A stretch of DNA of 64,000 bases from Arachis hypogaea (GCF_003086295.3 NC_092048.1:90252626-90316625), one strand, 5' to 3'; counted from the first letter of the stretch, positions 1-11,268 are shown. Translations and numbers: made by a program. The notes: generated by a model from the sequence alone, not told the origin.

Positions 1-172
1 GCATTCCCAAAAAAAGCGCTAATACAAAAGCGCGCGCTTTTAGAGGAAAACGTTCTACATTCAAAAAAGACTTTACAAAGAAAGGAATCGACAAATGCTT
101 GAGTTCGACTTTAAGAAGGACCAAAGTCAAGGACTCGACCTCAAAAAGAAGATCGAGCTCAAGCAGGGGCAC

Positions 173-712
173 TGTTCATACCCTGGGTCGAGCTATCCGA
201 CCTGGGATGATTTGAGATAAAGCGACCAACCTCTTCAGGTCAGGCTATCTGACCTCTTCTCAAAGAGCTCGGCCAAATCGACAGGAGAGCCCAGTTAAGG
301 GCCCAAATAGAGGAGCACGACCCGAATCCTAAGGCGGCCTAAGCCTATAGAAATGAAGGCGGTTCCGTTGAAGATACGCTGACCTCAACTCAAAGATAAA
401 GATAAGATAAGATAACTAACTTATCTTATCCAAAATGTCACATCTCACCATTATAAATACACTGGAGCACCCAGGTATAACTCATACTCTGATTCTACAT
501 AACACCTGCTTAATACTCATGCTAACTTAAGCATCGGAGTCTCTTGTAGGTACCCCCATCCTTTGGTGACAGAGGATCAGTAGCACGTTCAAGTCCAAAC
601 AAGTCGGACATACCAGCTCCGGTCACCATTTACCAACCGGACACATCGGTTCCGACCAGCACAGAAGATCTCGTCCGAGATCGACCTACAGCTTCAGGTA
701 ACCCTCGGAATA
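173..712 (+). repeat. 3' LTR of T1 (540 bp)
   Basis: It starts TGTTCATACCCTGGGTCGAG and aligns end to end with both T3 LTRs (22814-23350 and 33204-33741). The terminal CA has become TA, as in the T3 5' LTR. It is preceded by the PPT (161-172) and followed by N1 sequence beginning GAAACCCC. Confidence 0.9.
452..459 (+). promoter_or_regulatory. TATA box of T1 LTR
   Basis: TATAAATA stands just upstream of the conserved ACACTGGAGCACCCAGG, at the same LTR position as in both T3 LTRs. This is the expected core promoter of the Tat LTR. Confidence 0.6.
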
Positions 713-730
713 GAAACCCCTCCCCCTAAG

Positions 731-1216
731 TTGCCATCATCCTTCACAACATTCAAGTGGGTAAAATTCAAATCCCATAGCTTTCTAATCCCACTTGAAT
801 ATGGGCTACTGGAGACGGATGGTCAATTTAGAGCTCTTTGTGGCATTAAGAGTAAGAGGAAGATGGCCAGTGGTAAGAATTGTCAAGCAAGGTTCATTAT
901 GGTTGGAAGCTTTAAGTTTAAATGCAAAGGTTGGTATAAAGCTCAACTGAATGGGTCTAGGAAGCTGTTTGGTAGCTGCAGTGAGAATTCAAATTACTTA
1001 TCACCCGACTGGAAAAATACAGATCCCGACAAAAATGGGTGTAAAAGCAAGGTTTGGGATCCTGGAATCTGTTATGACATCCAACACCCCGGGAGCCTAA
1101 GAATCTTTTTGAAGCTGCTCAAGGGTTTTACATGCCTAGTTTGGGACCCCGGAGGTTACTGGAATCACAAACACTGGTGGAGATTCCTGGATAAGTTCAA
1201 GCATAAGCCACCATAA
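731..1216 (+). pseudogene. N1 gag-like ORF, C-terminal part
   Basis: The open frame of about 160 codons has no in-frame ATG at its head, because T1 removed the upstream part. It matches the N2 ORF (18441-16337, minus) through the segment EYGLLETDGQ.RALCG, then a K/R-, W- and G-rich tail ending in a KHWW motif near the stop. The tail has repeated W-D/N-PG units. I know this protein only as a conserved tail of legume retroelement gag-like ORFs and cannot assign a function. It stops at TAA 1214-1216, 49 bases before SL1. Confidence 0.6.
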
Positions 1217-1265
1217 CAGGAAGCTCATCAAATGTCCAACTTAAGGACTTTAACTAAAAGTGCTA

Positions 1266-1283
1266 GGTGGGAGACAACCTACC
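1266..1283 (+). other. SL1 stem-loop after N1 gag
   Basis: GGTGGG pairs with CCTACC (one G-T wobble) around the loop AGACAA, preceded by AAAAGTGCTA. The equivalent stem in N2 is GGTGGG/CCCACC, and in M2, M3 and M4 it is (A)TTGGG/CCCAA(T) with loop AGGCAA. It sits just downstream of the gag stop in every case. Confidence 0.6.
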
Positions 1284-1424
1284 ATGGTATGATCGTCCTT
1301 TTTCATTTTTATTTAGTTTTATTTGTTTTTGAATTTTATCTTATTTTGTTATATTGAACCTGGAGTTTTGCATCACATTCATATTAACACTGCATCGTGC
1401 ATTTTTCAGATTACAAAAAAAAAA

Positions 1425-1875
1425 AGAGCGAGCACGCGACGCGACCGCATCAGCGATACGTCCGCGTCGCAAGGAGATGGGAGACAATATTAAAATGAAC
1501 AGAGAGTTTCGCAGGAGCAGCGCTGGAGGCGTGCCAATGGCACAAATCACCCCACGCGATCGCGTCACTGACGCGACCGCATTATATGGGAATAATGGCC
1601 TCCCACGCTAGTTGAGCTGGAGTTGGGCTGGACCCGTGCTAGCAGCACAAGCCTTGCCACGCGAACGCGTCACCCACGCGTCCGCGTCATATTGGAAATA
1701 AGGCCACCCGCGCGATCGCGTCGACCACGCGATTGCGTCACCCTAGATTTTGGCAATACTGAGTTTTGAACAGAGAGTTGTGCGACCACGAGGCTGCACT
1801 CGCGCCACTAGCACAAATCGAGTCACGTGATCGCGTGCCCCACGCGTCCGCGTCACCCACGTGACTGCGTCGCCA
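1425..1875. repeat. CGCG palindrome array in N1
   Basis: About a dozen short near-palindromes of the type CACGCGaNCGCGT are spaced some 20-40 bases apart, in a GC-rich island inside AT-rich DNA. The same motif class is in N2 (15745-16105), in the N2 LTR (12888-12965) and in N3 (17717-17815). Confidence 0.7.
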
Positions 1876-2510
1876 GCGTCGCACAACCTATCCAGATTGG
1901 TGCCAATTTTCTTATTTTTTCTTTTCTAATCCTAATTTCTTCCTTCTCTCTCCTTTCTCACTTTCTTTTTCTTCTTCTCATCCTTTTTCCCTCTCATTTT
2001 ATTTTATTTATTTGCATACTTTCATTCGTTGCATATTTTTATTTTTCTAAAAATTATTATTGGTGTTCAAATGTTCTTATTCAACTGTTACATCTTTTCT
2101 GGTGTTTTCTTGGTGCTTAGTGACTTGTTTGATTCTTATTGAGTAATATTATTCAAATCAATGCCAATTTTTATATCTATATTACTCTTGCATTGATATG
2201 AATTTATATTATCTCTCCTTCCCCATTCTCTTCTCCATTATTGCAAATTTTCGCACCACTGGTATGCCATGTGCTTCTATTATTTTCTCACTTACGTGTT
2301 GTAGCTACCATGTAATTGAGACCCTCACTATTTGGCATCCACCAACCCTATCTTTATTTCTGGGTTATTCTTCTTCCCTTTTTTCTTTCAGGATGGCCAC
2401 CCGGAAGGGAACCAGAAGATGTTTACATGGGGAGACAAACAAGTCCATCAGCAAAATCCTTGGAGAAAAGCATCAGTTGGAGAAGACCCATCCACCTGCA
2501 CATCTCAACA
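1876..2510 (+). other. N1 pyrimidine-rich spacer
   Basis: The plus strand is T/C-rich (for example 1900-2000 and 2335-2393) and ends in TTTTCTTTCAG at about 2383-2393, which has the form of a plant 3' splice site. After it an ATG at 2395 opens a frame of about 47 codons (MATRKGTRR...) to 2536. The N2 counterpart does not keep this frame open, so a protein is doubtful. An intron spanning SL1 to this site is possible but only inferred. Confidence 0.4.
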
Positions 2511-2548
2511 TGCACCGAGGACGGTGCAATCTTTAAGTGTGGGGAGGT
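2511..2548 (+). promoter_or_regulatory. SL2 stem-loop plus PPT copy (N1)
   Basis: TGCACCG-AGGA-CGGTGCA (2511-2528) is a perfect 7-bp stem with an AGGA loop. Four bases on is TTTAAGTGTGGGGAGGT (2532-2548), a 17-base exact duplicate of the PPT that abuts the 3' LTR (3978-3994). N2 has the same pair of features, and M2, M3 and M4 have an 18-nt stem-loop with a different stem but the same loop, followed by their own PPT copy. Confidence 0.7.
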
Positions 2549-3977
2549 CGATACCGATCTCCATGGGTTAGTACTTTCTTGTCTCAACACCAATGTTTAA
2601 ATTTTTTTTTGTAGTTAGTTGTTGCATTTGCATGTTTGATTGCATGATTATTTGATTTTTGTGCATATTTTACCACTTGGTTAAAGTAATATTTTCTTTT
2701 TCAAAGAAACCTTTTAGAGAATTTCACTAATTTGAATAAAATTTAAATGTTACACTTGTTTGAAGAGATATTATACTGGAACATGGTTTAGAACTCGAAC
2801 ACACAAAACCTATGAGATTTTTGAGCCTATTTGAATTGGTTGCATTTTATCAACCAAAATTTTGTTTTAGTGTGTATTTTTCTCTCTAAAATTGTGATCT
2901 TTGTCTTGCTTAATTCTATATTTCCATTATTTAATGTATGCTTGCACTTATATGATTGAGGCCTTTGTTTCACTGAGCTTACATACCCATATGGCCTTAC
3001 CTTTCATTATCCTTTGCAAACCAATTTGAGCCTATTTTACCCCTCTGTTCTTTACTTTAGCACATCATTATTTAACTCTAAGCGGAAAACAATAATGTCC
3101 TTAATTTGAATCCTTAGTTAGCTTAGACTAGTGAGAGTGCTTATGATTTAAGTGTGGGGAAATTGGGATTGAAAATATTTGGTTTGAGAATTGAGTATGT
3201 TAGAATTTTCTGAAAATGTGAAAGAAATATTTAGGACATGTTCATGCATTCAATAATGTAATCATATGCATTGAAAGAAATAAAAGAAAAAAATATATAT
3301 AATATAAAAAAAGAGAAAAAGAGAAAAAGAGCAATTAAGTAAAAGGGGACAAAATGCCCCAAAGTAAGTGATGAAAGCAATGCATATGAGTTGTACTTGA
3401 AATTAGAATGCATGAATATGTGGAAAACATGGTTAATAGATGGTTAGATGTTGTATTATGATTACATGGATTGTTTAAGTTAGGTGGGAAAAGTTTAAGT
3501 TAATTAAGGATTCAGATTTTAGTCCACTTGACCAAATACAATCCTACCTTGACCCTAACCCCATTACAACCCTTAAAAGACCTCTTGATTTGTGTATTTA
3601 TGCATTAAATTTATGTTGATTGTTAGATGAAGAGCAAGCCTTAGAAAGCAAGGTTAGTGGAGAATTGAGAGAATCGAACCTAAAACACTTGAGTGATTAG
3701 AGTGTATACACTACCAGTGAGGGCTCAATGCTCAATTCCTTGTTCCCTGCTTTCATGAGCTATTTTCTTCTTGCAAGTCTGTTTATACTTCATTTTCATG
3801 ATTTGAATTAGTGAAATCTAGTTCATATTTGTTCTTAAAAAGATTTGTTTATCTTTAACCAAGTAGGTAGAAACATCTTAGCATGTAGTTGCATAGATAG
3901 GTTGCATTTCATATTAATCTACCATTCCTCTTCATCTTTATAGTTTCTCTTGAGCTTAGCATGAGGACATGCTAGTG
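2549..3977 (+). other. N1 region between SL2 and PPT
   Basis: AT-rich sequence with no credible ORF. A third, partial PPT-like copy (TTTAAGTGTGGGGA) lies at 3147-3160. The block aligns in order with N2 13286-14791 on the other strand. Confidence 0.6.
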
Positions 3978-3994
3978 TTTAAGTGTGGGGAGGT
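3978..3994 (+). other. PPT of N1
   Basis: TTTAAGTGTGGGGAGGT ends exactly where the LTR begins (TGATAAACC). The purine-rich run next to a 3' LTR is the expected plus-strand primer. Confidence 0.8.
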
Positions 3995-5361
3995 TGATAA
4001 ACCACTATTTTATGGTTTATCTTGTGCTCAATTGAGTGGATTTCATCAACTCTTTACCCACTTATTCATAATATTTGTAAGGTTTTATATTTCCTTCCTG
4101 ATTTTGTGCTATGATTGAAAACATGCTTCTTTGATCTTATATTTGCTTATTATTAATCCTCTCTTATTACCATTAGATGACTTGATATGTATGTTAAGTG
4201 TTTTCAGATATTATAAGGCAGGAATGGCTTGGAGGATGGAAAGGAAGCATGCAAAAGTGGAAGGAATACAAGAAGTTGGAGAAATTGCTAAGCTGTCCAG
4301 CCTAACCTCTTTGCACTCAAACGACTATAACTTAGGCTACAGAGGTCCAAACGACGCGGTTGCAATTGCGTTGGAAAGCTAACGTCCGGGGCTTCGATTT
4401 GATATATAATATGCTATAGTTCTTCTGACGCTACACAACGCGATCGCAGTGACGGAAATCCAGCATGGCAAAATTCGAAACCAGCGAATTCTGGACTGTT
4501 TTTGACCCAGTTTGCGGCCCAGAAAACACAGATTAGAGGCTATAAAGTGGGGGATTGCATCCATTTATAGGAGGCTCTCACAATTCACTTTTCATGTTTT
4601 AGATGCAGTTTTTTTAGAGAGAGAGGTTCTCTCCTCTCTCTTAGGATTAGGATTTAGGATTTCTCTTAGTTTTAGGAGTGACTCTCAATCCTAGGTTCTT
4701 TATTTTTATAGTATTTATTTTTTCAATTTAATTTATGAACTTTTCCATGTTATGATTTGAATATTTTATTTAATATAATTTGAGGTATTCCAGACTTATG
4801 ATTGCTTTCTTTAATTTATTAAAGTTCTCGATTTATCCAAATTATTTTCATTCAAGTAGAATTTCTCCCCTTTTGGCTTTGGTTAAATAATTGGTGACTC
4901 TTGAGTTATCAAACTCATTGTTGATTGAGAATTGGAATTCTTCAAGAATTAATTCATCCACTTAACTTACCTTCATAGTTTGAGGTTAATAAAGTGGGAG
5001 AAAAATCCAATTCTCATTACAATTGATAAGGATAACTGGGATAGGACCTCTAGTCTTCATACCTTGCCAAGAGTTTATTTTATTATTACTATTTTATTTT
5101 ATTCTTTTTGTGCAACATACTGCTTCCTTACTTCCAAAACCCCCAATTTACAAACTTCATAACCAATAATAAGAACATACCTCCCTGCAATTCCTTGAGA
5201 AGACGACCCGAGGTTTAAATACTCGGTTATCAATTTTAAAAGGGGTTTGTTACTTGTGACAACCAAAACGTTTGTACGAAGGGATTTTTGTCGGTTTAGA
5301 GACTATATCTACAACGCGAATATTTTTATGAAATTCTTTACTGGCAAAAATCCTAACGTCA
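3995..5361 (+). repeat. 3' LTR of N1 (1,367 bp)
   Basis: It begins TGATAAACCACTATTTTATG and ends CTAACGTCA. The left edge is set by the PPT. The right edge is where M1 gag sequence (reverse complement of CTGAAACCCCT) resumes. It is related to N3 and to the N2 LTR. Around 4354-4430 it contains the 'TTGCGTTGGAAAG...CCGGGGCTT' block shared with other families. The likely TATA is at 4541. Confidence 0.85.
4541..4547 (+). promoter_or_regulatory. TATA box of N1 LTR
   Basis: TATAAAG follows GATTAGAGGC. In N3 the same GATTAGAGGC precedes TATAATA at the matching place. Confidence 0.5.
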
Positions 5362-6696
5362 AGGGGTTTCAGTGATCTTCTTACTCAGCTGGCCCACTTG
5401 TGCCTCCAAATTTCTAATGGAGGACCTTGTTTCATTCATGAAACTCAGAGTGGCCTTAGATAAATCAGATACTAAGTTTGCTAAATTAGAGGTATTTTGT
5501 TCAGAGTTCTCTGTCTGTTGCTGAGTGGATGATGGATAAGGCTTGCTATTGCTAAACCTGTTTCTTCCACCATTATTAAAGCCTTGTTGAGGCTTTTGTT
5601 GATCCTTCCATGAGAGATTTGGGTGATTTCTCCATGAGGGATTATAGGTGTTTCCATATGGTTCACCTATATAATTCACCTCTGCTATTGCAGGGTTCTC
5701 AGGATCATAAGCTTCTTCTTCAGAAGATGCCTCTTGAGTACTGTTGGATGCAGCTTGCATTCTATTCAGACTCTGAGAAATCATATTGACTTGCTGAGTC
5801 AATATTTTATTCTGAGCCAATATGGCATTCAGAGTATCAATTTCAAGAAATTCCTTCTTCTGGGGCATCCCATTACTCATAGGATTCCTCTCAGAAGTGT
5901 ACATGAACTGGTTATTAGCAACCATGTCAATGAGTTCTTGAGCTTCTGCAGGCATTTTCTTTAGGTGAATGGATCCACCTGCAGAAGTATCCAATGACAT
6001 CTTAGCTAATTCAGACAGACCATCATAGAATATATCCAGGATGGTGCATTCTGAAAGCATGTCAGAAGGACACTTTTTGGTCAGTTCCTTGTATCTCTTC
6101 CAAGCTTTATAGAGGGATTCACCTTCTTTCTGTCTGAAGGTTTGAACATCCATTCTAAGCTTACTCAGCTTTTGAGGAGGAAAGAACTTGGCTAAGAAAG
6201 CCTTGACCAGCTTATCCCAAGAGTTTAGGCTATCCTTAGGTTGAGAGTCCAACCATATTCTAGCTCTGTCTCTCACAGCAAAAGGAAAAAGCATGAGCCT
6301 GTAGACTTCAGGATCTACTCCATTAGTCTTAACAGTATCACATATCTGCAAGAATTCAGTTAAGAACTGAAAAGGATCTTCAGATGGAAGTCCATGAAAT
6401 TTGCAGTTTTGTTCCATCAGAGAAACTAATTGAGGTTTAAGCTCAAAGTTGTTTGCTCCAATGGCAGGGATGGAGATGCTTCTTCCATGTAAATTGGAAT
6501 TAGGTGCAGTAAAGTCACCAAGCATCCTCCTTGCATTATTATTATTTTTGGCTCCCATCTCCTCTTCCTGTTCGAAAATTCCTGTAAGGTTGTCTCTGGA
6601 TTGTTGTATTTTAACTTCTCTTAGTTTCTTTTTCAGAGTCCTTTCAGGTTCAAGATCTGCTGCAACAAGAATGTTCTTGTCCTTGCTCCTGCACAT
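5362..6696 (-). pseudogene. gag: M1 gag, intact frame but cut by N1
   Basis: Nucleocapsid precursor of a Ty3/gypsy element; gag packages the element RNA into cytoplasmic particles. The frame is open for 445 codons from MCRSKDKN. A basic N-terminal segment is followed by the conserved GRSISIPAIGANNFELKPQL at about residues 70-90, then the Retrotrans_gag core with MLFPFAVRDRARIWL and FFPPQKLSKLR, then a Q/N-rich linker with the YNPSWRNHPNLSWKDQ motif, and it ends near QVGQLSKKI. M3 continues from there into a protease, which M1 has lost. The apparent stop (5359-5361) is supplied by the last bases of the N1 LTR. Confidence 0.85.
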
Positions 6697-8554
6697 ATGA
6701 CAAAGAAGGGAATAACAAAGAAAATATGGAATCCTCTATGTCACAGTATAGAGATTCCTTTGTGTGAGTAGAAGAAGAAAAGAATGTAATGTAAGGAAAG
6801 AGAAGGGAGGAGAATCCAAACACAAGGGTGAGGATAACAGAGATGTGAGATGAAGAGAAGTGTTAGTAAGTAATAAATAAATAGAAGGAGATGGGAGAGA
6901 GGGAATTTCGAAAATTAATTTTGAAAAAGAGTTAATGATTTTCGAAAATTAAGATAAAATTAAAATTAAAATTAAAAATTGAAATAATTAATTAATTAAA
7001 AAGAATTTTTGAAAAAGAGGGAGGTATTTTCGAAAATTAGAGAGGGATAGTTAGTTAGGTAGTTTTGAAGGAGATAAGAAACAAACAAAAAGTTAATTAG
7101 TTAGTTGAAACAAATTTTGAAAATCAATTTTTAAAAGATAAGAAGATAAGAAGTTAGAAAAGATATTTGAAAAAGATAAGATAAAAAGATATTTTTGAAA
7201 AAATATGATTGAAATTAGTTTTGAAAAAGATTTGATTTTTAAAATTACAATTAATGACTTGATTCACAAGAAATCACAAGATATGATACTAGAACTTAAA
7301 GTTTGAATCTTTCTTAACAAGTAAGTAACAAACTTGAAATTTTTGAATCAAAACATTAATTGTTGATGATATTTTCGAAAATTATGAGATAAAATTAAGA
7401 AAAAAATTTTTTTTTGAAAAATATTTTTAAAATTTTCAAAAATAATTAAGAAAAATGAAAAAGATTTGATTTTTGAAAATGATTTTGAAAAAGATAAGAT
7501 TTTTAAATTGAAAATTTGATTTGACTCATAAGAAACAATTGAATTTTAAAAATTTTTGAAAAAGTCAATCCAAATTTTCGAAATTTATGAGAGAAAAAAA
7601 GGAAAGATATTTTTTTGATTTTTGAATTTTTAATGATGAAATAGAAAAATATGAAAAATGATGCAATGCATGAAAATTTTGGATCTAAACATGTGATGCA
7701 TGCAAGAACATTATGAATGTCAAGATGAACACCAAGAACACTATGAATGTCAAGATGAACATCAAGAACTTATTTTTGAAAAATTTTCAAGAAAAGAAAA
7801 CATCCAAGACACCAAACTTAGAAATTTTTCATGTATAGACACTATGAATGCAAGAATGCATATGAAAAACAAGAAAAGACACAAAACAAGAAAATATGAA
7901 GATCAAACAAGAAGACTGGCCAAGAACAACTTGAAGATCATGAAGAACACTATGAATGCATGAATTTTCAAAAAAAAAATGCATAAAGAATTTTTAGAAA
8001 AAAATGCAATTGACACCAAACTTAAAAATTGACTCAAGATTCAAACAAGAAACACAAAATATTTTTTTTATTTTTATAATTTTATGATTTTTTTTTATTT
8101 TTTTCGAAAATTAATGTGAAAAAGAAAAATAAAGATTCTAAAATTTTTAATATGAATTCCAGGAATCTTGCACTCTTAGTCTAAAGCTCCAATCTGAGGG
8201 TTAGACATGGCTTAATAGCCAGCCAAGATTTAGAAGATACAAATCAGGCATACAACAACTGAAACTTCATCCAACTTCATATACTTATAAGTGGAAGCCT
8301 CAGTCTAAAAAGAATTAGACAAGGCTTTACAGCCAGCCAGGCTTCTACATGCTTCATGAAACACTAGAATTCATTCTTAAAAATTCTGAAGAAAAATATA
8401 TTTTTTGAAAAGATTTATATATTTTTTTCGAATATTAATTGAAAAACGAAAAAAGAAGAAAATATTTTTTGAAAACTTTTTGAAACCAAAATAAGAAGAA
8501 AATTACCCAATCTGAGCTACACGATGAACCGTCAGTTGTCCAAACTCGAAACAA
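6697..8554 (-). other. M1 leader between PBS and gag
   Basis: A 1.86-kb untranslated leader, very AT-rich, with many TTTTCGAAAA-type palindromes and repeats of CACCAAACTTA (the complement of the PPT core). It carries two small stem-loops of the TGGCT-TAAT-AGCCA kind (8208-8221 and 8323-8334) at the same place as the pair in M3. I see no ORF that can be supported. Confidence 0.7.
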
Positions 8555-8572
8555 TCCCCGGCAACGGCGCCA
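8555..8572 (-). other. PBS of M1 (tRNA-Asp)
   Basis: On the minus strand it reads TGGCGCCGTTGCCGGGGA, the exact complement of the 3' 18 bases of plant tRNA-Asp(GUC). It is six bases inside the LTR end. A decayed second copy lies within the LTR at 8597-8614. Confidence 0.85.
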
Positions 8573-8578
8573 AAAACT

Positions 8579-10217
8579 TGGTGCAAGAAATTGTGATCCC
8601 TGGTAATGGCTCCAAAAACTTGGTGCTCTAATCTTAATTTATGATTTGTCACAACTTCGATACAACTAACCAGCAAGTGCACTGGGTCGTCCAAGTAATA
8701 AAACCTTACGTGAGTAAGGGTCGATCCCACGGAGATTGTCGGTATGAAGCAAGCTATGGTCACCTTGTAAATCTCAGTCAGGCGGATATCAAATGGTTAT
8801 GGAGTTTTTGAAAATAAATAATAAATAAATAGAAAATAAAGATAGAAACACTTATGTAATTCATTGGTGAGAATTTCAGATAAGCGTATAGAGATGCTTT
8901 CGTTCTTCTGAACTTCTGCTTTCCTGCTGTCTTCATCCAATCAGTCCTACTCCTTTCCATGGCAAAATTTATGTAAGGGCATCACCGTTGTCAATGGCTA
9001 CATCCCATCCTCTTGTGAAAAAGGTCCAAATGCTCTGTCACAGCACGGCTAATCATCTGAGGTTCTCGATCATACTGGAATAGGATTCACCCTCCTTTTG
9101 TGTCTGTCACTACGCCCAGCACTCGCGAGTTTGAAGTTTGTCACAGTCATTCAATCACTGAATCCTACTCGGAATACCACAGACAAGGTTTAGACTTTCT
9201 GGACTCTCATGAATGCCGCCATCAATCTAGTTTATACCACAAAGATTCTGATTAAGAGATCTAAGAGATATTCATTCAATCTAAAATGGAACGGAAGTGG
9301 TTGTCAGGCACGCGTTCGTAGGGAAATGATGATGATTGTCACATTCATCACATTCACGTTGAAGTGCGAATGAATATCTTAGAAGCGGAATAAGTTGAAT
9401 TGAATAGAGAAACAGTAGTACTTTGCATTAATTCATGAGGAACAGCAGAGCTCCACACCTTAATCTATGGAGTGTAGAAACTTTACCGTTGAAAGTACAT
9501 AAGTGATGAAGGTTCAGGCATGGCCGAGAGGCCAGCCCCCAAACGTGATCAATATGATTCAAAGATGAACTAAAAATCATAAGATGTCTAAAAGACTAGT
9601 AAAAAGTTCTATTTATACTAAACTAGTTACTAGGGTTTACAGAAATAAGTAATTGATGCATAAATCCACTTCCGGGGCCCACTTGGTGTGTGCTTGGGCT
9701 GAGCTTGAAGTTTACACGTGCAGAGGCTTCTTCTGGAGTTGAACGCCAAGTTGTAACGTGTTTTTGGCGTTCAACTCTGGTTCGTGACGTGTTTCTGGCG
9801 TTTAACTCCAGACTGTAGTGTAGAACTGGCGTTCAACGCCCTTTTGCATCGTTTAAACTCGGCCAAAGTATGGACTATTATATATTTCTGGAAAGCCCTA
9901 GATGTCTGCTTTCCAACGCAATTGAAAGCGCGTCATTTTGAGTTCCGTAGCTCCAAAAAATCCACTTTGAGTGCAGGGAGGTCAGAATCCAACAGCATCA
10001 GCAGTCCTTCTTCAACCTCTGAATCTGATTTTTGCTCAAGTCCCTCAATTTCAGCCAGAAAATACCTGAAATCACAGAAAAACACACAAACTCATAGTAA
10101 AGTCCAGAAATGTGAATTTAACATAAAAACTAATAAAAACATCCCTAAAAGTAACTAGATCCTACTAAAAACATACTAAAAATAATGCCAAAAAGCGTAT
10201 AAATTATCCGCTCATCA
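8579..10217 (-). repeat. 5' LTR of M1 (1,639 bp)
   Basis: On the minus strand it begins TGATGAGCGGATAATTTATACG at 10217. The 3' edge, ending ...TTGCACCA, is placed by comparison with M2 and M3. It contains GGCGTT/AACGCC palindromes (about 9740-9850) and a TATA box (9610-9617). Confidence 0.85.
9610..9617 (-). promoter_or_regulatory. TATA box of M1 LTR
   Basis: TATAAATA on the minus strand, followed by AGAACTTTTTAC as in M3. Confidence 0.6.
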
Positions 10218-10513
10218 TGGAACCACCTGCAAGGACACTCCAATGCTAAAGTAAGTGTTTGTATGATGTAGCGGGTAATTAAGGAAAGAGTGATGTAACT
10301 CCGGGGAGGGGTAGGTCCCTCACCATTTATACCTTGTACTTCGAGTGGGCCCTATGCCTTGGGCCCGTCCTATCTTTCTGGAAGCTTCTGCTAGCTATCT
10401 AGGTCTTCATTAAGGGATGAAGTGAGGTCACCTTTTCCAGCATGGGTCATGGACTTGTCGGGTTGGTAATCCGTGATATGGACCTCCAACCCTTAATGGC
10501 TCGGGCCGGAACA
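10218..10513 (-). repeat. T2 3' LTR, partial
   Basis: On the minus strand it starts TGTTCCGGCCCGAG after GGGGGCAC. Near 10222-10253 the minus strand reads TTTAGCATTGGAGTGTCCTT, the counterpart of AAGCATCGGAGTCCCTT in the T3 LTR. The rest lies beyond the M1 insertion. Confidence 0.65.
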
Positions 10514-11268
10514 GTGCCCCCAATGTGGCAACTCGTGAGGCTCACGATTGGCATGTTCAAATTACTCATGTCTTCTTATACGACCATTTGCTCGTTCTGC
10601 TCGTGATACCGTCATCGAGATCTCCACTTTTAGTGTGCGAGCTGCCCCCAACCCTCGCCTGGGCATAGTTTCGATATTCGTGCCCAGAGCATTTAATGCT
10701 ATTTATGATTAATTTGAAAGAAAAGGGAAAAGTCTGTTTTACCCTTTCCTTTTTGCGCTCCCCACTGATGGTAACCATTCATACTTCCTCTTTTACTTTC
10801 ACAACTCCTTCTTTCTTATTTTCTTTTACTACTTCATTCTCTTTCGCTTTTACTGCTTCTCAAGCCACATTCCATTCCTTGCCTGCTCTGAGTTTCATCA
10901 CATTTGCTTCGCATCTACCATTTGTGTCTACTTCACCTATTGGTAAGTGACCTTTCCATGCCTATATTTGCATCTTCCTCGCTGTTGACTATTGCATTTG
11001 CTTCTATTATTGCTATCGTTGCATTTATTCCGTATCCGTGTTTGTTTCTTGTTGGATTAGAGAATTTGCCCTTATTAGCTATTTCTTAGAGGGGGCTACC
11101 ATAGTTGTCTTACTTCCTAGTTTTAAGCCCTAAAGAAATAGCGTAGAGTAGTGATATAGGAAAACATAGTTCCATTTTTTATTTTGTCTGAGTTTCTAAC
11201 TTCCTGTGTTGACTTAAGTAGTGCCCCACTATAGGTATGGCATAACAACCCACGGCACAAAACCGTGT
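10514..11268 (+). other. T2 upstream region of the antisense ORF
   Basis: Promoter and leader side of the T2 antisense ORF, ending in T/C-rich sequence. Short open frames here (about 10700-11090) look like hydrophobic peptides but are products of the T/C-rich composition. I see no supported gene. Confidence 0.45.

Larger units (their letters stand above)
1..712 (+). mobile_element. T1: 3' end of a Tat-lineage Ty3/gypsy element
   Basis: Bases 1-172 match the last ~170 bases before the 3' LTR of T3 (about 33030-33203), including the same string around GCGCTAATACAAAAG and the purine-rich AGCAGGGGCAC directly before the LTR. Bases 173-712 are the 3' LTR. The body of the element lies left of the window, so its coding content cannot be judged. 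It is inserted in the gag-like region of N1, whose sequence resumes at 713. The left TSD is outside the window. Confidence 0.85.
713..5361 (+). mobile_element. N1: gag-only LTR element, 3' part
   Basis: Order on the plus strand: end of a gag-like ORF (731-1216), SL1, CGCG palindrome array, pyrimidine-rich stretch, SL2 with PPT copy, long AT-rich tail, PPT (3978-3994) and 3' LTR (3995-5361). The left part is cut off by T1, and its 5' LTR would lie outside the window. The right LTR end abuts M1 gag, so N1 (carrying T1) landed in M1. No RT, RNase H or integrase motif is present. It has the same organisation as N2 on the opposite strand. Confidence 0.8.
5362..10217 (-). mobile_element. M1: truncated FIDEL/Feral-like element
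   Basis: Minus strand: 5' LTR (10217 to 8579), PBS (8572-8555), T-rich leader, gag (6696 to 5362). It is cut inside gag by N1 at 5361/5362, and the rest would lie beyond N1 and T1, left of the window. It is inserted in the LTR of T2. The right TSD should be TGGAA (10218-10222), with its partner outside the window. Confidence 0.85.

Noticed and set aside
1354..1611. Overlapping ORFs on both strands in the CGCG array of N1
   Set aside because: Palindromic GC-rich repeats keep frames open on both strands; no similarity between N1 and N2 at the protein level.
10696..11089. Hydrophobic small ORFs resembling secreted peptides
   Set aside because: T/C-rich leader sequence of the T2 antisense ORF; no conserved start or domain.
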